This document shows positions 22,797 through 35,290 of a stretch of 64,000 bases of DNA, piece by piece. The translations under genes were made by a program, and so were the position numbers. Under the pieces are notes generated by a model, which ran no database searches, was not told the DNA's origin, and saw nothing but the letters and a program-made list of their open reading frames with translations. Each line of letters begins with the position of its first letter. The first letter of the stretch is position 1. Source of the DNA: Ascaphus truei (taxonomy: Eukaryota; Chordata; Amphibia; Anura; Ascaphidae). The DNA lies in the NCBI GenBank assembly GCA_036426205.1, contig CM071567.1:295816204-295880203 (forward strand), given 5' to 3'.

Positions 22797-25780
22797 GAAT
22801 GACATTGCACATTAGTGCAAATCAAGCTATGTGACACATTATTATTTTTCAGTTTAAACAAAGAAGCATGTTATTGATTGTTTGTAACACTGTACATTTA
22901 GGTTGATCTCCATTATATTTTATATCATTGATTGCTATTTTGAAGGAGGGCATTGAATATTATTATTCACAAAACCATGTGTTTCATTGTAGTATATCCC
23001 CCTATGGAGAAACGATAGCTGACTGATCATGCTACTGTGAGATTGTTTGATAGAAGCAACATTCTTTCCCACTGTGCCAGACATACCCTAGATATATGTA
23101 TTACACTAGGAGGATTAGTATGTATATATGGCTTGTGATGTGACTTCACCATGGTGGTTCTTTTACTGTTTTACCCTTTTCAAGTGGTGCTCACCCGAAT
23201 CTAGGAAGTATGATTTGTAGACAATGACGTATCATAATGTTAATGAATGAGTACATCACACCTTGCTAATACTGGAGCTTCAATCCGTCAGATAAACTTC
23301 CATGGGATAGGTAAATGAGGGTTTATGTGGTTGTGGAAGTTGAGCACTGAATATATAGAGCCATGTGGTTCATTCTCTATATACCTGAAGAATGACAGTT
23401 CTTTCCTCCCCAAAACATAGGGTACTGTATTTTGCCACGACATACAATATGTTAAATAAAGAAGCAAACATTGCTTTATAATAGGTTTAAAACCCTGGTG
23501 TGGCTGTCTTTTTTCTGGTATCAGGAGGTGATCAAAGCCGTTGGCAATTATGATATACTGTACATGTATGTGTAACGGTGTTTGCCCGGGCCCATCTCAT
23601 ATTGCCCCCCTTATGTGGACACTGACCCCTATTACATGAAGTGTAGTGTGGTGCACCTGCTGGCTTACAGAATCCCTGAGTCTCCTGCGATGAATGGGGG
23701 ATGGCATCAGGACTGGCTAATGAGGTATTGCTGACTTATACTCACTCATGGTATAGCACCTCCATCTCTTCCAGACCCCCAGCGTAGTAGGGAGGAGTCT
23801 CTGAAAGAGAACCTCTATGTGCACCTTCTTCCCAAATAACTCCACCATCAGGACAGAATCGATCTCTTTCTTTGGCATCCTTTATTGTCATCATACATGG
23901 ACAGCCGCCAATCATAGCGACCGGTCTTCTAGCCGCTCATTTCAGGTTGCCAAACCAAAGGAAGTCCCTGACCGTACACTCCCAGGCAACGGCACTGAAA
24001 GCAGGTCTAGCTCTTCCCTTACTCCCTGATGGAGTAAGAGGAATAGTCTTCCATACCACTCCCTTGAGGGAGGGCCACAAACACTGCCAGAGCCCTGACA
24101 GTTTGCTGGACAGAATCACCTCACTCAGGTGGTGAGGCACACTAACTAAATTCAGGAAGTGCTGCATATTAAATAGATTCAGTAGGTACCACCCCTGTGT
24201 CATTGTAAGTGGACACAGAGCCTGATGTCACTTCCTTCTCTAGATATTACACAGCACAGGAGTGTGAGGGCAAAGCCCATATTACTCCTGGCAAACCTGC
24301 CCTTAACAGGGATTATTGCCAGGAGGAGAAAGGCATGTAACACCAAAACTACACAGGGCTACATATGTATTATATACACCTAGTATGCCCTAAAATTGAA
24401 TATCTTTTAAAATAGGATAAATCACAGAATAATTATATCAGTCATCGTGTTACATGGTATCCACTGTACTCCCAGTCATTTTTTCCACTGCCAAGACACT
24501 TAGAATCTCTTACATCTCCCCTTGATTCATAACATTTAAGCTGCCAAAACAGAAAGAGCTCCAAGCTTAATTAAGCAAGATAATATACAATTGCATCAGC
24601 TCTGGTACACTTGCGGCCTCCGCTAAGCTGTCAGAATCTCTGCTAGCAAACCCACATGATCCTGAATGTTACTGTACATGCTTAATCAAAAGGTCATGTT
24701 AAAAATCCTACAAACTTACCTATTTATCCCTTTTTATGATATCACAACATTTCATGTTAACTCTACTAGTTAGTACTTCAAAATGTATATGTGTAGAAGT
24801 ATCTCTTCACAGCAGCATTGAAAACAGTTATAATAGCATTTCCCTATAGCAGTCACATTCTGAAAAATTACATGGATATCTAAATCTCTGACTGATAATG
24901 TATATTTACTAGTGATAAAAAAGTAGTACAGCATGTTTGGCAGTGTTTATCCAATGAGAATAATAATGGAATTTGCATCAGTTTTTACACCAAATTGTGT
25001 TTTGTATGAGAGCTACTTATCAAAGACTTTTGAATTATGAAAGAAAAAATTCAATTAAAAGTAATGGGATTTTTCTCTTTGATGAATGTGGTGCTGTTTT
25101 TTTTTACCAGTATTTCACAGCATGGTGATTTAGATAAATGATCCCCATTGAGACTGTCCAGACAAACCATTTCGAAACCTTTATGCAGGGTATTAAACAT
25201 ATGAGGCCTTTCAGTCTAACTCTATCTGTGTAAATGAAGAAAACAAGACACGGGGGGCATGGAACATTTACAATGAAAATCTAACCTGTTAATATATTAA
25301 GATTCCACACGTTTATACCGAACACTTCCAACTATGACTTTAGACTAATAAGAAAGTTATCATTTAATAAATAAACATTTCATATGTGGCATTCCATCTA
25401 TTTGTGTGCTAGTGTGAGTACAATTCTAATCTTTAAGTAGTTATAAAACGTCCAATAGAATTATTAACATTCCTAATGCTGCATGAACTTTGCAAGATGA
25501 TTGCATGGTCACACTCCAACTACTTTCCCCAGAATCATGACTGCTGGTAAGGTTAAATCCATGGAAGGTTTTAATACTGGTGAGAGGAATGCTAGGACCC
25601 TTTTAGTGCAAGTTAAGGTGTGTGATAAATACCTACCCACATTTATTATGGTTCTTTGGGTGGGTTACTGCTACCACAGCGGTTTAGCATAGTGGTTTAG
25701 TCAGGGCCTCTGACTGCTTTTCCGGGGACCAGGACTAAAATTTCCACTGGGACCCCACCTATCGACGGCCTTGAAAGGCC
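22797..25780. other. Non-coding; possible LTR-like block at 23,570-24,345
   Basis: The block from about 23,571 (TGTAACGGTG) to 24,345 shares TGTGGTGC..CCTG.TGGCT phrases with 26,570-26,610. Such phrases are typical of one dispersed LTR family, but I cannot set ends or target duplications. The rest is AT-rich with no coding signal. Confidence 0.35.
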
Positions 25781-25935
25781 CCCTTCTTTCTGACCTCCTT
25801 TCACTTTCACCCCCTCTATTCCCCCCCCTCTTCTCACACTTCTCCCTGTATTTCTCTCCTCCCCTCTCTTCCTCACTCTCCCCATCTTACACAATTCTTA
25901 CATTGTCTTCTCTCTCTCACTCCCCCTACTCTCTG
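25781..25935. repeat. Pyrimidine-rich tract
   Basis: About 155 bp of CCCCTCT/TCTCTCC-type low-complexity sequence. Short ORFs on both strands are artefacts. Confidence 0.8.
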
Positions 25936-26029
25936 CAATCTGTAAGAGCTACATAGAGAGCGGCATCTCCTTTCACAGTTCTCACAGGTGATCACACTGC
26001 TTTTATTTACATTTTAATACTACTGTGTG

Positions 26030-26092
26030 GGAGCAGGGGGCTTCCAGAGCTGAACCACGTTGATTTCAGTTCCGGGGACCCCCTGCTTCTGG
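26030..26092. repeat. Hairpin repeat, related to 13,540-13,600
   Basis: GAGCAGGGGGCTTCCAGAGCTGAA pairs imperfectly with the following TTCAGTTCCGGGGACCCCCTGCTTC. GCAGGGGG(C/T)TTC...CTGAA also occurs at 13,540-13,562, so this is a dispersed fold-back motif. Sequence quoted in parts because of its length. Confidence 0.55.
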
Positions 26093-27110
26093 AGTTACAT
26101 GCCCCAGTTTGTGACTTGTGGAAAGTGTTTCAGATTCTTTCTGAATACCGTGATAACAGAAATGACAAACAGTTCGGTGAGAACATGCCAAATCGTTCGA
26201 GATTGCAGCAAAGATATCGAAGCTATTAGAAAAGGCCCCAGAGAGTATCAGGAAAACTACAACTCCCATGAGCATCTAAGGATGTTACTTCATAAGACAG
26301 CTATGTAGATACCATTAGTTTGTTCACTTGAATGAGCCATAACGGGCCATATTTACTATGCCATTGCTGGAAGTTGTCCTGTGGAGTACTATAGCAGTGC
26401 TTAGTAAATACTGTCTTATATGCACTATTTATGCACTTTATATTTGTTGCAAAGTAGTATTTGGAATCCTAAATAGTCAGCAGAATATTTTGACTTGGCA
26501 AAACCACTTTACAAGTATGTAGCCCTCTTACCCCCACCCTAAGTGAGATTGGGGTGTGTAGGTGTATCTGACTACTTCTAGTGTGGTGCTATACCTGTTG
26601 GCTCACAGGAGGGCTGAGCTTCCGCCATGGGGAACCTGGGGCATTTATACTAGGGGTACTTACTTACCACGATGCAGTGCCTCCACCTGCGATGGCTCCC
26701 ACCATAGGGGGAAGAGGTTCCTCGCAGGACAATCACAATAATTGATACTCACACAGATATATATATTAACTATGGACTTCACTGAACATGCAAGAAAACA
26801 TATCATAACATCATAACCTGTATCCCTCTCTAGAGGAGACACTTACTGCGTCGCGCAGGATGCTTCCCAACACTAGGTGATCCCACCCAGTGTCCCGAGA
26901 ATCCCCACCCAATGTCCCGCACTCTAGTAGAGAACGTGGGTGACTGCGCAGTCACTAATTAATGTGTTAGGCCTGTTGGTGCACATATATATAGTGAATA
27001 CCTTCCGAGCACTCCGATGCTCGGGTCCGCAACAATCTTCTCAAAGGGTCAGACGTGCGATGCATCCGTCTGATCCTTTCCAGGTAATATTCTCCAGGAC
27101 CCCAACGTGG
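26093..27110. other. Non-coding, retroelement-like
   Basis: Contains TGTAGCCCTCTTACCC at about 26,518 and a TGTGGTGC phrase shared with 23.65 kb, suggesting remains of a dispersed LTR element. No coding domain. Confidence 0.3.
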
Positions 27111-27114
27111 GTCC

Positions 27115-27182
27115 AACCGCTTCACGGGAACAGCAACCGAATCACGGCAACACCAACCGCATCACGGGAACAGCAACCGCCG
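27115..27182. repeat. Short ~20-bp tandem repeat
   Basis: Units of CACGGGAACAGCAACCGCAT type repeat about three and a half times, with small changes (CACGGCAACACCAACCGCAT). Confidence 0.8.
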
Positions 27183-27559
27183 CTATATCCCTATCTCTTT
27201 CTAACTAACCCTAACATGACAGGAACCCTAACCTAGGGCCTGTCCCTGATGAACCGCAACCTGGGGTGGCTTGGGGAAATCTCCTAGGGCCTGCGGAGTA
27301 ATAACCTGCCCCACTCCCCTAACTCATCCCAGTCCTGACACTCACTGAACCCTAACACTAACACTAACACTAGCAGCTACGCACTAGCAGCTACGCACTG
27401 CAAACTTCGTAACGCGTACAGCAACTTGCTGCACACTAGCACTATGCCTTCTTGTCAGGCCTCACAGCCCTGCCAGCCGTGATCCTGACAAGACAGCACA
27501 CACACACGCACTAAGGGCAGCGTCCCTATCTGGACCGTCCCTCAGCACTTACCCACTAA

Positions 27560-28220
27560 CCTGGTGGGGAGTCGGGTCCTTACTTGGGATGTGGGGGACC
27601 TTACTCGATGCAGGAGCTGCACATGGTCTCTGCACCCTTCCTTCCCTCACCGCTCCCCAGCTCCAACTGCCGTTCTCAGCGCGCGAAATGTATCTTATTG
27701 CTCCCTCTGGAGATCCTTGGCCCTCATTGGCCACACTGAGGCACCTGGTGTGCTTGCCCCTAAGCCTCATGGGAGTTGTAGTCCCGTGGAGGCTGCAAAT
27801 ACATTGGGGCCGCGTGCGCGCTTTTCCTGCGCCTGCGCGAATCCCTAATGGCCGTCGCAACCTCTCCTGAACAGTCCCTGTCCTCGCGCGACTCTCTAGG
27901 CTCTGCCCTGCGCATGCGCGACCTCTCTGGAGCTCTCCTGCCGCCTGGCTATTCCTGCGCATGCGTGAGCTGTTGCGCAATGGCGGCGCCCTGTACCCTG
28001 AGCCGCCGGGGCCTCGGCAACGCGATCGCGGCCCTAACAACGGGCCGCTCGCGTCCCCAGCAACCGGCCGCATCAGGGAACAGCGCGCGACTCCCCGCTC
28101 CGGCCCCCACCCTTGGAAGTAGCCGACGGGCCCGGCGCTGGCTCCGACGGCACCCGCGACCGCACTGCTCCAAGGGAGGGGGGTCTCAAGGAGCTGCGGG
28201 AGCTCCAGGCTACAAGTAGA
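27560..28220. promoter_or_regulatory. CpG-rich block with NRF-1-like sites
   Basis: CpG-dense sequence unlike its surroundings. TGCGCATGCGCG at 27,909-27,920 fits the NRF-1 palindrome and TGCGCATGCGTG at 27,956-27,967 nearly does. AATGGCGGCGCC (27,979-27,990) resembles a YY1 core next to a GC box. This could be a CpG-island promoter or the promoter part of a retroelement. Its noisy copy at 41,860-42,340 shows the same layout. The ORFs of 123 and 174 codons are both-strand artefacts of GC content. Confidence 0.45.
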
Positions 28221-28369
28221 AAGCTGTAGTGTTTATATGAGAGTGTTTATACAAGATACCAAAGGATAATTTAAAAAGTAAGCAAAATAACACTCTGTAA
28301 GACTTTGTAAAAGGCACAACACGTCCAAATTAAAATGTATTTGGAGTGAATTATTGTAGAACTTCAAAT

Positions 28370-28560
28370 GTACATCTCTATGGTGATTTGCCCATGTGGG
28401 ACAAACTACATGGAGTGTCAAAAAAGACAATCAAGGAGCATAGTCCACCTTTCCTGACCATTGTTGGGCATGAAGGTTTTTGAAACTTCTCCTATTTCTA
28501 CAGCACACTATCCTAAGCCATTGTTATCTAGAAATGAAATACTCTCGGGATATGATAAAG
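28370..28560 (+). pseudogene. Possible Penelope GIY-YIG endonuclease relic
   Basis: One frame gives MVICPCGTNYMEC followed by basic residues and, further on, a GHE-like phrase. This resembles the CPCG..Y.G...R...H core of Penelope-like GIY-YIG endonucleases. It is short and frame-broken; the noisy copy at 42,509-42,712 reads DCPCE and CGHEWF. Weakly supported. Confidence 0.3.
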
Positions 28561-28890
28561 AAAATTGAAATACGGTACTGTAAATGCACTGCCCAAGTTA
28601 ACTGTTACTTTTAATGCTGGGCTTATATTTGAAAATATGCTTTTTTTTTAGGCTTTGAAGCCTCAACCAGGTAGACTATTGCATGACTGTCCATTATTTT
28701 GGCTATTTCAAGATTTGCAATTTTGGACACTAATAATTTACAGAATTTTTACATTTTCAGTTGGTGACAAAGATTGCGATTCTTACATGCTTTCAAAACT
28801 AAAGCTGTCTCACATTTGAATCTGGTCTGCAACTGTTAGATACGCCTATAACATATATTATCTTTACCTGTGCATACAATGTCTTGTATA

Positions 28891-29702
28891 TGTAGCCATG
28901 CATAATAATGACTGCATACATCTTCTCTGTAGCAGTAAGTCCTGGTACACACAGGCCTGCCCACAGTAGTAATGGAGGTTTTCCCTCACCCCCAAGTGTG
29001 GTGCCCTGTGTAAGGATGGGAGTGGCTGTATGCTCTGAGTCCCTGGATAGTGACCTCAGAGATGCGCCTGCCCCCTGGAGTATAAGGGCACAGCACTGAC
29101 AGTTAGTGTTTGTGTTCGAGGGAGAGTAACCTGACGATACCGTTTATTGAAGAACACTTTTGTGACCCTAGTGAAGTACTAGCGGGAACATAGTGATAAG
29201 TCCAGTGTGTTTCACGCCACGCTGTGTCCAGGGACCTGGCACAGTGGTGATCTCCCTAAGGAAAGGGAATCCCCTTCATGATTGGAGGGCGTACCTGGCA
29301 AAGGGACATCACGCAGAGATTGGCGGCTAGAGCTGGCAGCTGCATGGGCAGTCTGCTACATCCCTGTATTCAATAAAGATGTCCTTGAAAAAAGAACCCC
29401 ACTGTGTGAGTGTGAGATTACTCAACAGTGGATGGCACCAAGAAGAGTTCCTCACCAGGACCCATCTCCCTGCGAAGCACAGATCCTGATGAGGTGGAGG
29501 CGCTGCACAGGATGTAAGTTGGACTCGACCCACTACCTCAGATACCTGTCCTGATTGACATCCCCTAATAACACCAAGCGGGAGACTCAAGAGTCCTGTT
29601 ATACTTGCAGTGCACCACCACACACGCCTTGTAATGGGGACTGGTTGACTACACGGGCCAATATGAGATTGGGTGGGTCAGGCCGGAGGAGCACCCGTTA
29701 CA
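28891..29702 (+). repeat. 5' LTR
   Basis: 812 bp, TG...CA ends. It has a TATA-like GAGTATAAGG at about 29,079 and a poly(A) signal AATAAA at 29,372-29,377, giving a plausible U3-R-U5 order. It differs from the 3' LTR by single-base indels and a few substitutions. Confidence 0.85.
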
Positions 29703-29704
29703 AT

Positions 29705-29722
29705 TGGAGGCGCTGCTGAGAT
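29705..29722 (+). promoter_or_regulatory. Primer-binding site, tRNA-Thr-like
   Basis: TGGAGGCGCTGCTGAGAT starts two bases after the LTR and is complementary to a tRNA 3' end of the form ATCTCAGCAGCGCCTCCA. Vertebrate tRNA-Thr ends in ...GCGGTGCCTCCA-type sequence, the closest fit I know of. The assignment is from memory of tRNA ends, not a search. Confidence 0.5.
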
Positions 29723-32700
29723 ACCTGTCAACAGGACAGGCTTTTGCTAGGCACACAGTAGGAATTAAGGAAAGTGTCTGCTGCCACTTTGGCTTGAGGA
29801 CGGAGCCAGGGGTAGTCAGGGAGGTGCCGGACATGCAGCCGCAAAGACGCCTTGGGATACGTTAGGGGTTATGAGTCTGGAGCCGGGGGCTATTGCTGTT
29901 CTAGTCGCCTTGAGGTAGCGCTAGCGGGGAGACCCTGAAGGGGTAAACGGTAACTGAAGAGCAGGAATTCTGGAAGGTTCCGCACTAGGCTAGCCAAAAG
30001 TAGGTCGACGCCCAAAGTGCTGCATGAAGAGCCAAGTACTCAGTCTCCATTCCAGACCACTTACCAAGGAGCACAGACTGGAGGAACGTGTTACGTAGAC
30101 ACAGGAAGGGTGAGCCTAGCCTGAGGTAGTGCAAACCGAGTCAGATCTATGTTAGGTACACAAGGTGGTGCACAGGCATGTTTATTGTACAGATGTGGTA
30201 GCTGCCCCCGCGAGCGGAGCTCCACGTACAGAGAATCGGTGTTCACCCAAAAAACAGAGAGAACTGTCAAAATGAGGATCTGTACCGAACAGAAGGTCCA
30301 GGATGGCAGGGAAAGAACCACAAGAATGGAGGATCTGCATAGAGCAGAAAGTCCAGGATTGCGGTCGATGAAGAACAGCTACAGAAGAGACTTTTGTGGC
30401 TTGTTATGGAATGGCGTGAAAGCCTGTGGCTGCGCCGTGTTTGTCCTGCCTATGTTCTTGGGAACCCCTGAGAATAGTGAGGACGAAAGTCTTACAGATG
30501 GGAGGAACGAAATGACTTTGTTATACCCCAATTAACAGACAGCCAGACGTTTGCCTTCAGTGAGAGAAAGACAGTGAAAAAAGCAATGCTTACCAAGATG
30601 GCGGTTCCCCGTTCCCCCGGACACCGCGTGGGCATGCTGCAAAAGTCTTGCAACTTTGCAGTCTGCTAGATGTTGGCCAGATTGGCGCCAACGCGAAAAC
30701 TCCACCCGAGGGGAGTTTGGCGCGAAAGGCTGGAGCGCCCTCATGGACTATGACTCACTCCGCACCTGTGCTGGGTCAGCCTACAAGTCTACAGACATCC
30801 CCTATTTTCAACCAGGGGGAGTGGTTTGCGGTCTCACCGATTTCGCAAGGAATGGGGAGAAGGGTGACTATATCAGCCCATGCCTTTAGTTGCGAAGAGC
30901 CATTGATCAGTACCGACCTCTGAGGCAAGTACCTCCGCTGATAAAATGGCTGAAGCTGTTTGCAAAAAGTGGACCAAGGTCCTGTGATTCCACGCACCCT
31001 TATTCGGCTCCAGGAGGCTTCCTGGTGATCCGGGTGTAGGTGTAGAGACTGTGGCGTGTCTGTGCCTCATGCAGACTGCCGGCGAGCGTGGGCAGCGAAC
31101 CCGATTCCCCACTGTGGACTGCAGTACATGTGGCCCCATGACCACATTCGTACCTGTACCATCTACGGGATGACCGGAAATGTACCGGTGGCGATAGAAG
31201 AACAGCCGGGAGCTCTCTGGAACAAGAGTGCCAGTCCCCAGAGTCGGAGCCAACTTGGTGCTTCCGATAGAGAAACTCAGCCATCGAGAGGTGATCACCA
31301 GGAGCCCATCGCCTTCTCCTACTGGGATGCCTCGGCCAAACTGCAAACTGGAATCCTCGGATGAGGATGTGGCAAGCTGGCGGGAAGACAGTCATCAGAC
31401 GGGACTGTCATACCATTGGTACGCCATGGGGGATGAAATTCCTCGGGTGTGGAGACGCGAATCGAATGTCTCCCGTACCGCGACCATCCGATCGCCGGAG
31501 TCCCACTGCCGTGGTGACTAGTGGATCGGACGGAGGCAGATCTACACCTACCCTGCACGGGACAAGACACGTGTCTGTCGCAAGCCCAGAGGTGGAAGAT
31601 CCACGAGCGAGTCCAGAGCCAGACTGGATCGCGTGCAGAATGCGTTGGAGGAGATCCTTGTGGAGGAAGAGATTCGCTTGGGAATCCACCGCAAGATGGC
31701 GTCCGCAGCACGGCTGTGCGGAAGTGGTGCCGGAGACCAGGGGGCCCCGGGTGGGGGATGGTGCCGCCTCTGCGGTCGAGCGGCGGGACCGATCCCCTAT
31801 TATCAAGAAGGAATGGGCGGTTGAACGGAAAGCCCAGGAGTCCCAAGGTTGAAGACAAGAATGGACTTTGTGGCGATGCTAAGGCAGGTACCGCTGGGGA
31901 GCAGGTCGAAACCCTGTCCGTGCCTCCTGGTCGGTCCCGTCCCCAAACCCCGTCCACACCAAGGTTAGTCCTAAGCCCTAGCTAAAGCCTTGTACCGTCC
32001 CTATCCTATTTGGATCTAGTTCCAGTTTAGGGTTGTCCGGGGAGTCACGGGTTCCTTTTGATGATCGGACTGGGAGCCTGGACTGGGTACGTCGGATGAT
32101 GGGTCGGAGGGAGGAGGGAGCATGTCCCGACAAGTGTCGGTTTCGAGTGATTGTCCTAGCGGATGAGTATTACTGTTAGGAATACCTCTCACCGTAGGGA
32201 GTTAATACCAGATCTGAGGTACATCTGGGGTGTCTTTCTGTGGGCCTGATGAGGAGTCACTGGAGGAAAAATGCAGATTCTAGCTCACGAGGAACGGAAG
32301 GAGACTAGGTGGTGGCCCCCTTAACGAGGGTATGCCTCATGTTTGACCCACCCTTATTTTAGAAGGGAGGGGGTGGTTGATAACTGGTGGGCTGCCGGGG
32401 ATTTTGATGATGAATCCTACCTTAGGCTCTAAGGGTTACGATGGGAACCGTATACAGGCAGGCCTAATTATCCTAAGGGGTCCGCAGGGTTAGATGATCC
32501 GGTGGAGACACATGAGCCCCTATCATGGGTGTTACCCGGACGCTGTCGAACCAGTTTAACTAGGGCTTGCAGACGTGAGCGAGCTATCCTTGCCAAGTAC
32601 AGGAAGTCCCATGGGCTTGATTACCCCTATGTCCCTGAACCTCTAATGACAGAGATAGAGGAGAATAGGAGAGATGGCTCAAGACTGATATTCAGTACTA

Positions 32701-33081
32701 TATCATTGAGAGAGGGGGAGCCATAAAAGGGATACAGGCCGAGCAGAGGGTAGCTCAACTGATGCGGGTCTGGAAGATAGGCGCAGTGTATATAAGCACA
32801 AGGTGATGTACTGTAATGAGAGAGGAGTACCACGGGATACAGCGTGACTGTGCATGGATGCCGCGGGGCGAGAGGTGAAGAAGCCAGATCCTCGGCATTA
32901 CTATTGAGTGTCCAATAGAGTGGTCTGTTGTTCTTTTGCGCTCCCTGCTGGTCAGTGAGTGTACTGAGCGTTCATATTATGTTCATGTAATGATGTTTGC
33001 TGTGTTATTTGTGTGTTCTTTTGCAGTGTTTCCTGGCGCAAGGTACACCAAATTTAGGTCCCAGCCGGGACGGTGGGTATC

Positions 33082-33094
33082 ACCAGGGGGAGTA
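33082..33094 (+). promoter_or_regulatory. Polypurine tract
   Basis: ACCAGGGGGAGTA immediately precedes the 3' LTR, where the plus-strand primer of an LTR element is expected. Confidence 0.6.
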
Positions 33095-33910
33095 TGTAGC
33101 CATGCATAATAATGACTGCATACATCTTCCTTGTAGCATAAGTCCTGGTACACACAGGCCTGCCCACAGTAGTAATGGAGGTTTTCCCTCACCCCCCAAG
33201 TGTGGTGCCCTGTGTAAGGATGGGAGGGCTGTATGCTCTGAGTCCCTGGATGTGACCTCAGAGTGCGCCTGCCCCCTGGAGTATAAAGGGACACACACTG
33301 ACAGTTAGTGTTTGTGGTTCGAGGGAGAGAGTAACCTGACGATACCGTTATTGAAGGAACACTTTTGACCCTAGTGCAGTAACTAGCGGGAACATAGTGA
33401 TAAGTCCAGTGTGTTTACGCCACGCTGTGTCCAGGGACCTGGCACAGTGGTGATCTCCCTAGGAGAAAGGGAATCCCACTTCATGATTGGAGGGCGTACC
33501 TGGCAAAGGGACATCACGCAGAGATGTGCGGCTAGAGCTGGCAGCTGCATGGGCAGTCTGCTACATCCCTGTATTCAATAAAGATGTCCTTGAGAAAAAG
33601 AACCCCACTGTGTGAGTGTGAGATTACTCAACAGTGGATGGCACCAAGAAGGAGTTCCTCACCAGGACCATCTCCCTGCGGAAGCACAGATCCTGATGAT
33701 GGAGGCGCTGCACATGATGTAAGTTGGACTCGTACCCACTACCTCAGATACCTGTCCTGATTGACATCCCCTATAACACCAAGCGGGAGACTCAAGAGTC
33801 CTGTTACTTGCAGGTGCACCACCACACAACGCCTTGTAATGGGGGACTGGTTAGACTACACGGGCCAATATGAGATTGGGTGGGTCAGGCCGGAGGGAGC
33901 ACCCGTTACA
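33095..33910 (+). repeat. 3' LTR
   Basis: 816 bp, direct counterpart of 28,891-29,702. TATAAA at 33,282-33,287 and AATAAA at 33,577-33,582. Confidence 0.85.
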
Positions 33911-35290
33911 TATATAATGTATAACCCTGTCCACTTAGTGTAACTTTGTAATTGTAACCATGTATTTGTGATCATAACTCTATGCCCAGGAAATACTTGT
34001 AAACGAGAGGTAACTCTCAATGTATTGCTTGACCAGGGAGGCTGACAGGGATCCCCCTTCCTTCTTTAGCCAGTACCCACATAAACACATACAAATAACG
34101 ACAGACTTTGCTTTGCCCGGAGGTATAAAAGGCCGCGGCTTTGTGTATTAATGCGACCCGGTCCCTCCCCGGGTCCCCCTTCTTCCTCTTACCTTCCATT
34201 TCGGCTGCGCCTGGCAGTGGAGGATGGGGAGAGTGCGGGGAGGGTTGCGGGCAGTTCTGGTGGGTGATGGAGTCGCCGGAGGTTCCCGGTGGAATCTCTG
34301 TGCAGTGTGCTGCCATGTTGAAGATGTGTGCGCATGTGCAGTACCGTTCGCGCATGCGCAGAGTAGTGTCATAGCTGCGGCCAATACCAGAGGTGCTAGA
34401 CAGGAACTACAACCACCAGCATTTGGTGCACCAGGAGCCCATCATTTGGAGCTGGGACAAGGTTAGGGTAGGTGGTATGTGCAGTGTGTCTGTGGCACTT
34501 GCATTAGGCCAGAGACCCCCCTATCAGGCCCCAGTTGGCCCGACTCCCCTCAGATGTGTGGCTGCTGCAGGGACAGGCCCATGAGATAGGGACACTGCCC
34601 CTGTAGCATAAGAGTGAGGGGCACAGCCAGGATGCAATTGCATCCTGGCCTACTGTAGTCTGGGACCAGACCAGCTGCTACCATCAGAGACTCTCTTCAG
34701 TGTGGAACCCTCCAGACGGATAGCACCCAACGCAGAGGTGGACTCGTCGCTGACCACAACCATTACTGGATTAATGGATCCTGTCATCTGCTGTGGCATT
34801 ACCGGGTGTGGGATCACCCGGCAGGTACCTAATTTCATCAAGTGCACCAACTTTACGCACTTTAGTGAGGTAGCGCTGTCTTACATTTGGGTTGACTCTG
34901 TGGGCACCAGCATGGTTGGGTGCCCAGGGGCATCTCCGTACTTTGGGGTTAACCCCACCGGGGTGTGGCCATGGTGTTGGGGTGACACGGTGAAGGGGGT
35001 ATGGCCCTGCAAAGCCTGAGTGGTTTTGTATCATATGCATTATTCTCCTATGTTCAGTAAATCAGTTATATTATACCGGTGTGTATTACTTGTATTGTCC
35101 TTCACGAGTTTATCCAACAGTGTTAGGATCCCACGCAGGTGGAGGCGGTGTCAACCAACGAATCAGCTACACCCCAGGCTCACAGCAGCGGAGGTTTAGG
35201 CCTCCTATGAGCCACAGGTAACACGGCACATACACCGTAGCTGCCATATCTCCCCGGGGGTGGGGGAAAGTGCGCAACATTTAAATAATA
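33911..35290 (+). other. GC-rich retroelement-like block with TATA box
   Basis: Starts with the repeat shared with 4,110 (33,965-34,028). A TATAAAA at 34,124-34,130 is followed by GC-rich sequence with an NRF-1-like GCGCATGCGCA (34,350-34,360). The region resembles promoter plus leader of an LTR or Penelope-type element, ending near 35,105 where GGTGGAGGCGGTGTC appears. No coding domain is recognised. Confidence 0.35.

Larger units (their letters stand above)
28891..33910 (+). mobile_element. LTR element, 5.0 kb, no recognisable gag-pol
   Basis: Two direct LTRs (28,891-29,702 and 33,095-33,910) flank about 3.4 kb. The LTRs start TGTAGCC and end GTTACA. The tetranucleotide TATA precedes the left LTR (28,887-28,890) and follows the right one (33,911-33,914), a 4-bp target duplication. 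A primer-binding site lies 3 nt inside the left LTR and a polypurine tract directly before the right LTR. The interior is GC-rich and shows no reverse transcriptase, integrase or protease motif in any frame; it has only short ORFs. That fits a large non-autonomous LTR element. However, the two LTRs differ mostly by indels, so sequencing errors may be breaking frames here, and gag cannot be excluded. Confidence 0.85.

Noticed and set aside
27549..28219. ORFs of 123 and 174 codons in the CpG block
   Set aside because: GC-driven open frames on both strands with Arg/Pro/Ala composition and no domain.
31319..31985. Overlapping ORFs of 130-212 codons inside the LTR element
   Set aside because: Open in several frames on both strands because of GC content, no retroviral or retrotransposon motif, and not preserved in the second copy.
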